NCBI RefSeq assembly: GCF_036178845.1
Contig: NZ_CP108070.1
Location: 5,704,001-5,768,000 of the forward strand
Origin: Streptomyces sp. NBC_00271
GTDB lineage: Bacteria > Actinomycetota > Actinomycetes > Streptomycetales > Streptomycetaceae
Reading direction: 5' to 3'
DNA: 64,000 bases
Part shown: piece by piece, positions 59,636 to 64,000 of the stretch
Layout of the letters: each line of letters begins with the position of its first letter
Numbering within the stretch: position 1 is the stretch's first letter
Notes under the pieces: model-generated
Database searches by the model: none
Told to the model about the DNA's origin: nothing
Seen by the model: only the letters and a program-made list of their open reading frames with translations
Translations under genes and position numbers: made by a program

Positions 59636-60973
59636 TTGCGTACCTCGAATCCCCAAGAGCCCGCCAGACCCGCCGTACGCGGCGGGTGGCGCCGTATCGG
59701 AGCAGCAGCCGTCGGCACCGCGGCTCTCGTCCTCGCCGGCTTCGGCGCCGCGGGCCCCGCGAGCGCCGCCCCGGCCGCCAAGGCCACCTCAGCTGCCACC
59801 TCCACCTCCTCCAAGGTGACGTGGAGCCCGGCCTGTTCCACCCCCGCGAAGGGCCAGATGGCCTGCAAGGCGCTGCGGGTCACCGGCGGCACGACCGCCT
59901 TCCAGAAGGCCAACGCCCACGCGGACGCCGTCACCCCGAAGGCCGCCGACGCCGCCACCCCGTCCGGGTACGGGCCGAGCAACCTCCAGAGCGCCTACGG
60001 CCTGACCTCCGCCGCCGCCTCCAACGGCTCGGGCGAGACGATCGCGATCGTCGACGCGTACAACGACCCGAACGCCGAGGCGGACCTCGCCAAGTACCGC
60101 TCGTACTACGGCCTGTCGGCCTGCACCACGGCCAACGGCTGCTTCAAGAAGGTCAGCCAGACCGGCTCGACGACCTCCCTGCCCTCCAGTGACGCCGGCT
60201 GGTCCGAGGAGATCTCCCTCGACGTCGACATGGCCAGCGCCATCTGCCCGAACTGCAACATCCTGCTCGTCGAGGCCACCTCCGCCACCATGGCCAACCT
60301 CGGCAAGGCGGTGAACGAGGCCGTCACCCTGGGCGCGAAGTACGTCTCCAACAGCTACGGCGGCTCGGAGTCCTCCTCCGACACCACCTACGACACCTCG
60401 TACTTCAACCACCCCGGCGTCGCCATCACCGTCTCCGCGGGTGACTCCGGCTACGGCGCCGAGTACCCGGCCGCCTCCAAGTACGTGACCTCCGTGGGCG
60501 GCACCGCCCTGTCCACCAGCTCCAACAGCCGCGGCTGGACCGAGAGCGTCTGGGAGACCAGCAGTACCGAGGGCACCGGCTCCGGCTGCTCCTCGTACGA
60601 CGCGAAGCCGACCTGGCAGACGGACTCGGGCTGCTCGAAGCGGACCATCGCCGACGTCTCGGCCGTCGCCGACCCGGCCACCGGCGTCTCGGTCTACGAC
60701 TCCTACGGGGTCACGGCCGGCTGGTACACCTTCGGCGGCACGAGCGCGTCCTCGCCGATCATCGCCGGTGTGTACGCCCTCGGCGGCACCCCCTCCAGCA
60801 GCTCCTACCCGGCGTCCTTCCCCTACGCGTCGGCCGGTACCTCGGCCCTCAACGACGTGACCTCCGGCAGCAACGGCAGCTGCGGCTCCAGCTATCTGTG
60901 CACCGCGAAGTCGGGCTACGACGGCCCGACCGGCTGGGGCACCCCGGAGGGAGTCTCGGCCTTCACCGGCTGA
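59636..60973 (+). CDS. Secreted S53 (sedolisin-type) peptidase, copy 2
   Basis: 445 residues from TTG 59636 with AGGAGG upstream, the same start arrangement as copy 1. The catalytic domain is about 85-90% identical to copy 1 (GEEISLDVDMASA replaced slightly as EEISLDVDM; Ser in GGTSASSP), while the first ~60 residues (PARPAVRGGWRRIGAAAVG) and linker diverge. It arose by tandem duplication of the whole unit, leader and terminator included. The duplicate may have gained different regulation or specificity. Confidence 0.88.
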   Translation: MRTSNPQEPARPAVRGGWRRIGAAAVGTAALVLAGFGAAGPASAAPAAKATSAATSTSSKVTWSPACSTPAKGQMACKALRVTGGTTAFQKANAHADAVTPKAADAATPSGYGPSNLQSAYGLTSAAASNGSGETIAIVDAYNDPNAEADLAKYRSYYGLSACTTANGCFKKVSQTGSTTSLPSSDAGWSEEISLDVDMASAICPNCNILLVEATSATMANLGKAVNEAVTLGAKYVSNSYGGSESSSDTTYDTSYFNHPGVAITVSAGDSGYGAEYPAASKYVTSVGGTALSTSSNSRGWTESVWETSSTEGTGSGCSSYDAKPTWQTDSGCSKRTIADVSAVADPATGVSVYDSYGVTAGWYTFGGTSASSPIIAGVYALGGTPSSSSYPASFPYASAGTSALNDVTSGSNGSCGSSYLCTAKSGYDGPTGWGTPEGVSAFTG

Positions 60974-61061
60974 CCCGCCGGAGATACGGAAAACCCCCGA
61001 AAGCACGGGAAAGCGGGGGGAACTGCCGGGGAGGACGTGGGGATCCTCCGGCAGTGCGGGG

Positions 61062-61092
61062 AACGGGCCGCGGCAACCAGCCGCGGCCCGTT
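61062..61092 (+). terminator. Hairpin terminator after the second S53 gene
   Basis: AACGGGCCGCGG (61062-61073) pairs with CCGCGGCCCGTT (61081-61092). A second hairpin (CTGCCGGGGAGGA with TCCTCCGGCAG, about 61023-61053) lies just upstream. The rest of 60974-61535 is non-coding and must hold the promoter of the secretion-like cluster. Confidence 0.85.
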
Positions 61093-61535
61093 TCCGTGCG
61101 CCACGGCGACGGGGATAGCCTTCGGGGCAGCGGCCGTGCGTCCACATCGGGCGGACGCGCGACCCGAAGAACATCGGCTCGACAACCCGTCAGAAACGCG
61201 GCGGGCGCGCAGGGATGGTGCGAGGAGCGGCGGGGCGACCACCCCGCACTCGTCGTAGAAGGGGTTAACGACGGAACCACACCACAGGTTCCGGTTCGAC
61301 TTCATTGCCCGGCGTGACCAGCCGTGATACACAGAGTGACCATACGACTCTTTGCATACCGTCGCACGCCTCCCGAAAGGGGCCCGCGTACGCCGGTGAC
61401 AAGGGATTCGTACGAAAACCGCCAATCAATGACGCCAAGTCGACATACGACAGCGGCATTGTCGGCGAGAATGGGCCCGACCTCTGCGCACAGTGGCAGG
61501 GGGTGCAGAACTACCCACTAGGGGCGGTGACTTAC

Positions 61536-61844
61536 ATGCTTTTCGCAGCCGACAAGGGCGACATCACCACAATCATCGGCGGAATCGCCCCGGACTGGGG
61601 TCCCTTCGGCAGCCTGGGCAACGAGGCCAAGACGATGATCCAGGTCGTGATGGCCGTCGCCATCCTGCTCTGCCTCGGGATCGCGATCTGGGGAGCGGCG
61701 AAGCAACGTATCGGAGCAACGGCGCTCCGCGACACGTTCAGCGCCGAACAGGGCAAGGGTCTGATCATCGCGGGCCTCACCGGAGTCTTCATCATCGGCT
61801 CCCTCGGCACGCTCTTCACCATCGTGTACGGCATGGCCGTCTAG
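61536..61844 (+). CDS. Small two-helix membrane protein of a type-IV-secretion-like cluster
   Basis: 102 residues with two transmembrane helices (MIQVVMAVAILLCLGIAIWGAA and LIIAGLTGVFIIGSLGTLFTIVYGMAV). Size and layout resemble VirB2/TrbC-type pilin subunits or small conjugation membrane proteins, though no leader cleavage site is evident. ATG 61536 is chosen; GTG 61527 is possible. The two genes after it look like a bitopic protein and a VirB6-type protein, which supports the reading. Confidence 0.75.
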   Translation: MLFAADKGDITTIIGGIAPDWGPFGSLGNEAKTMIQVVMAVAILLCLGIAIWGAAKQRIGATALRDTFSAEQGKGLIIAGLTGVFIIGSLGTLFTIVYGMAV

Positions 61845-62030
61845 CTTCGGCCGGGCACCCGGCTCCTCACCTCATCTCCTCCCTCCCTGTCCGACCCACC
61901 CGTCCGTCGTGCCCACCGGCTGAGGTTGCGTTTCCCTGATGTCGAGTCACCACACCGCGTCCGCGCGGGAACCAGCACGACTACCGTCGTACTACGCGGT
62001 TCAGGAAGAGGTTGAGGGGGCGTACGCGAC

Positions 62031-62891
62031 ATGAGTCTCGGTGACGAACCCGGATACGGGGACGGCTCCCGCGGCGACGACGGGGGATACGGGGGGACTG
62101 GCCAGACCCGGACCCGCCTCCCCGACCGCCCCGGAGACGTCTACGGCGGCGCCCGCCGCGGCCGCTCCTCCTCGCGGAGCCTGGTGACGGTGGTCGGCGT
62201 CGTCGTCCTCCTCATCGCGGCCATCGCCTTCGCGAACCGTGGAGGAGACGATTCCTCTTCCTCCTCCGGAACCGGCAACGCAGGCGGCGACGCCACCAAG
62301 ACCTCCCCCACGGCCCCCTCGGGCCAACGCCCGGTGGACACGAACACCGGGGGCATCCCCACGGGGTTCGCGCACAGCGAGCAGGGCGCACAGAGCGCGG
62401 CGGCCAACTACGCGGTGGCGCTGGGGTCGACGACCATGTTCCAGAAGGCCGGTCGGCACCATCTGGTCGACACCCTCTACACCTCCGCCGCGGCCGGCCG
62501 CCTCCAGGGCCCGCTGGACGACGCCTACTCGACGGGCTTCCTCAACAAGCTGGGACTCGACGCGGCCGGCAACGCGCCCCGGGGCAGCACCTTCGTCTCC
62601 CGCACGATCCCCGTCGGCAGCAAGGTCGAGCAGTACAGCGCCACCGACGCCAAGGTGTCGGTCTGGTACCTGGGACTCATCGGAATGTCCGCGCAGAACT
62701 CGACCGACCCCGTCACCTCGACCTGGAAGACGTGGACCTTCGAGCTCCAGTGGTCCGGCGGGGACTGGAAGATCGTCACCGACTCGCAGAAGGACGGCCC
62801 CGCCCCGGTCCCCGGTGACGACAAGGCCGCCACCTCCGACGAGATCAGCAAGGTCATCGAGGAGTACGGAGGGTTCACTTATGCCCGGTAG
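62031..62891 (+). CDS. Bitopic membrane protein of the secretion-like cluster
   Basis: 286 residues. A disordered Gly/Arg/Asp-rich cytoplasmic part (1-45), one helix (about 50-65, LVTVVGVVVLLIAAIAFA), a Ser/Gly/Thr linker, and an outside domain of about 190 residues ending in strands (WKTWTFELQWSGGDWKIVTDS), like the NTF2-like fold of VirB8/TcpC-type proteins. This fold is inferred from pattern only. ATG 62031 has GAGG about 15 nt upstream. The stop overlaps the next start by 11 nt. Confidence 0.75.
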   Translation: MSLGDEPGYGDGSRGDDGGYGGTGQTRTRLPDRPGDVYGGARRGRSSSRSLVTVVGVVVLLIAAIAFANRGGDDSSSSSGTGNAGGDATKTSPTAPSGQRPVDTNTGGIPTGFAHSEQGAQSAAANYAVALGSTTMFQKAGRHHLVDTLYTSAAAGRLQGPLDDAYSTGFLNKLGLDAAGNAPRGSTFVSRTIPVGSKVEQYSATDAKVSVWYLGLIGMSAQNSTDPVTSTWKTWTFELQWSGGDWKIVTDSQKDGPAPVPGDDKAATSDEISKVIEEYGGFTYAR

Positions 62892-64000
62892 CCCGCGCCG
62901 TGTACTCAGGCTCACCAGCGCCGTCGCGGCCGTACAGACCGCGGTCGTTCTGCTGGCATCCCACGCCTACGCGGCTCCACCGAGCCCGACGCCGAACTCG
63001 AGCCCCAGTCCCAGCCCCAGTGGCAGCGCGAGCGCCTCGACCGACTCGTGCAGGCTCATCGTCGGCGAGGCCAAGAAGTACTGCGAAAAGGGCAGCACCG
63101 GCGGCGCCACCACCGACCCCGGTACCACCTCCACGCTCGACCCCCTCTCCTCACTGGCCAAGGGCTGCGCCGAGGCCGCGTCCTGGACCATCGACAAGCT
63201 CTCCGCGGCGGTCAAGGACACGGCGAACGTCGACTTCACGAACCAGAAGTTCCTCCAGCAGTACGCCGTGGTCTTCGCCGCGTCCACCATCCTCACCCTC
63301 CTCCTGTGGCTGCTGGCCGTGGCGAAGCGGGCGGTGCGAGGCGTCCCCCTCGGCACCGCGATCTCCGAGGCGATCGGCTTCCTCTGGCTCACGGTGCTGG
63401 CGTCGGCGTTCACCCCGCTGATCCTCTACACCGTCGTCTCGGCCAGCGACGGCGTCACCGACGTCCTCGCCAAGACCACCGGCAACCAGACCGACACCTT
63501 CTTCGGCACCTTCTCCGGCGCCCTCGCCAAGGGCGAGAACATCGGCGGCGGCCCGATCATGCTGATCGTCGTCTCCCTGGTGTCGATCCTGGCCGCGGGC
63601 GTCCTGTGGCTGGAGCTCGTCATCCGCGCCGCCCTGCTGTACGTCGGCGCCCTGCTCGGCACCGTCGTCTACGCCGGGCTCGTCGACAAGAACCTGTGGG
63701 GCCACGTCCGCCGCTGGGCCGGCATCATGATCGCCGTCATCCTGGTCAAACCGGTCATCGTGATCGTGCTGGGCCTCGCCGGCGCACTGTCGACCAACGG
63801 CGGCCCGGACTCCTTCTCCGCCGTCGTCTCCGGCCTCGCGATCATCCTGCTCGCCATCTTCGCCAGCGCGATGATCTACCGCTTCGTGCCCGGCTTCGGC
63901 GACGAGATCGCCAACGGCCGCAACAACCGCATCATGCAGGGCGCCGAAGGCAAGGCCGCGGCCGTGATCAGCTCCCCCGCCACCCTGGTCGCCCAGGGCA
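62881..64000 (+). CDS. VirB6/TrbL-like polytopic membrane protein, 3' end outside window
   Basis: The frame from ATG 62881 is open to the window edge (373 codons seen). A signal peptide (about 1-30) precedes a Pro/Ser-rich linker (PPSPTPNSSPSPSPSGS), a Cys-containing stretch and at least six transmembrane helices (for example YAVVFAASTILTLLLWLLAV, WAGIMIAVILVKPVIVIVLG). This layout matches VirB6/TrbL-type channel components of type IV secretion. The rest of the cluster lies beyond the window. Confidence 0.72.
   Translation, partial: MPGSPRRVLRLTSAVAAVQTAVVLLASHAYAAPPSPTPNSSPSPSPSGSASASTDSCRLIVGEAKKYCEKGSTGGATTDPGTTSTLDPLSSLAKGCAEAASWTIDKLSAAVKDTANVDFTNQKFLQQYAVVFAASTILTLLLWLLAVAKRAVRGVPLGTAISEAIGFLWLTVLASAFTPLILYTVVSASDGVTDVLAKTTGNQTDTFFGTFSGALAKGENIGGGPIMLIVVSLVSILAAGVLWLELVIRAALLYVGALLGTVVYAGLVDKNLWGHVRRWAGIMIAVILVKPVIVIVLGLAGALSTNGGPDSFSAVVSGLAIILLAIFASAMIYRFVPGFGDEIANGRNNRIMQGAEGKAAAVISSPATLVAQG

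Noticed and set aside
61305..61535. N-terminal extension of the small membrane protein at 61536
   Set aside because: The 77 extra residues lack conserved character and no good ribosome site supports them.
1..64000. tRNA, rRNA and mobile element search by eye
   Set aside because: No cloverleaf, rRNA-like stretch, transposase or integrase was recognised. A tool-based scan could still find a tRNA that I missed.

Overview
The window is high-GC actinobacterial DNA: dense genes, G/C in third codon positions, GTG/TTG starts and many GC-rich hairpins. Recognisable genes (rsiG, nur, glnR, mshD, ppk, pstSCAB, csoR) and their order point to the core chromosome of a Streptomyces species. From memory, the order resembles the S. 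coelicolor interval that holds csoR, pst, ppk, glnR and nur. No rRNA, tRNA, CRISPR array, insertion sequence or integrase was seen.

Layout. 1-4.8 kb: a partial asparaginase, RsiG (anti-sigma-WhiG, both c-di-GMP motifs intact), Dtd, a YgfZ-type protein, the nickel regulator Nur, a nitrobindin-like protein and a 32-aa membrane peptide. 4.9-7.7 kb: three translationally coupled genes for membrane-anchored proteins of unknown role. 7.7-9.9 kb: DsrE-like protein, DUF3099 protein, and a thiosulfate sulfurtransferase with its SseC-like partner, preceded by a 26-codon cysteine-containing leader ORF. 10-15.7 kb: LmeA-like lipid-binding protein, a multi-pass membrane protein coupled to a MoaD-like protein, an alpha/beta hydrolase, GlnR and a LacI regulator. 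15.8-23.7 kb: secreted trypsin with FG-GAP repeats, PDZ-less HtrA protease, an MprAB-like two-component pair, a chimeric pectate lyase/pectinesterase pseudogene and a second, orphan response regulator. 23.7-29 kb: ABC exporter, two tandem small basic proteins, 5'-nucleotidase, mycothiol synthase. 29-37.5 kb: an ECF sigma/zinc-finger anti-sigma/ABC operon facing a GntR(YtrA-type)/ABC operon that has a perfect 15-bp-arm operator. 37.5-48.4 kb: a phosphate block (ppk, CHAD, Nudix, pstSCAB with PHO boxes, pit with its DUF47 partner). 48.6-55.2 kb: csoR with operator, lipoprotein, Tat-type flavin oxidase, PAP2 phosphatase, lytic transglycosylase/NlpC hydrolase and a secreted serine protease. 55.5-61 kb: an XRE/DUF397 pair whose end overlaps a class A beta-lactamase ORF carrying a TTA codon, then two tandem S53 peptidases with duplicated leaders and terminators. 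61.5-64 kb: the start of a type-IV-secretion-like membrane cluster running off the window.

How they fit together. The phosphate genes form one unit: high-affinity uptake (pst), low-affinity uptake (pit), polyphosphate synthesis (ppk) and a likely polyphosphate-binding CHAD protein. Nitrogen (GlnR), nickel (Nur), copper (CsoR) and developmental (RsiG) regulators lie close by, so much of the segment is housekeeping regulation. The less-described material is the three-gene membrane operon, the twin basic peptides, the sigma/ABC face-off, the beta-lactamase embedded in a DUF397 locus, and the secretion-like cluster at the right edge.
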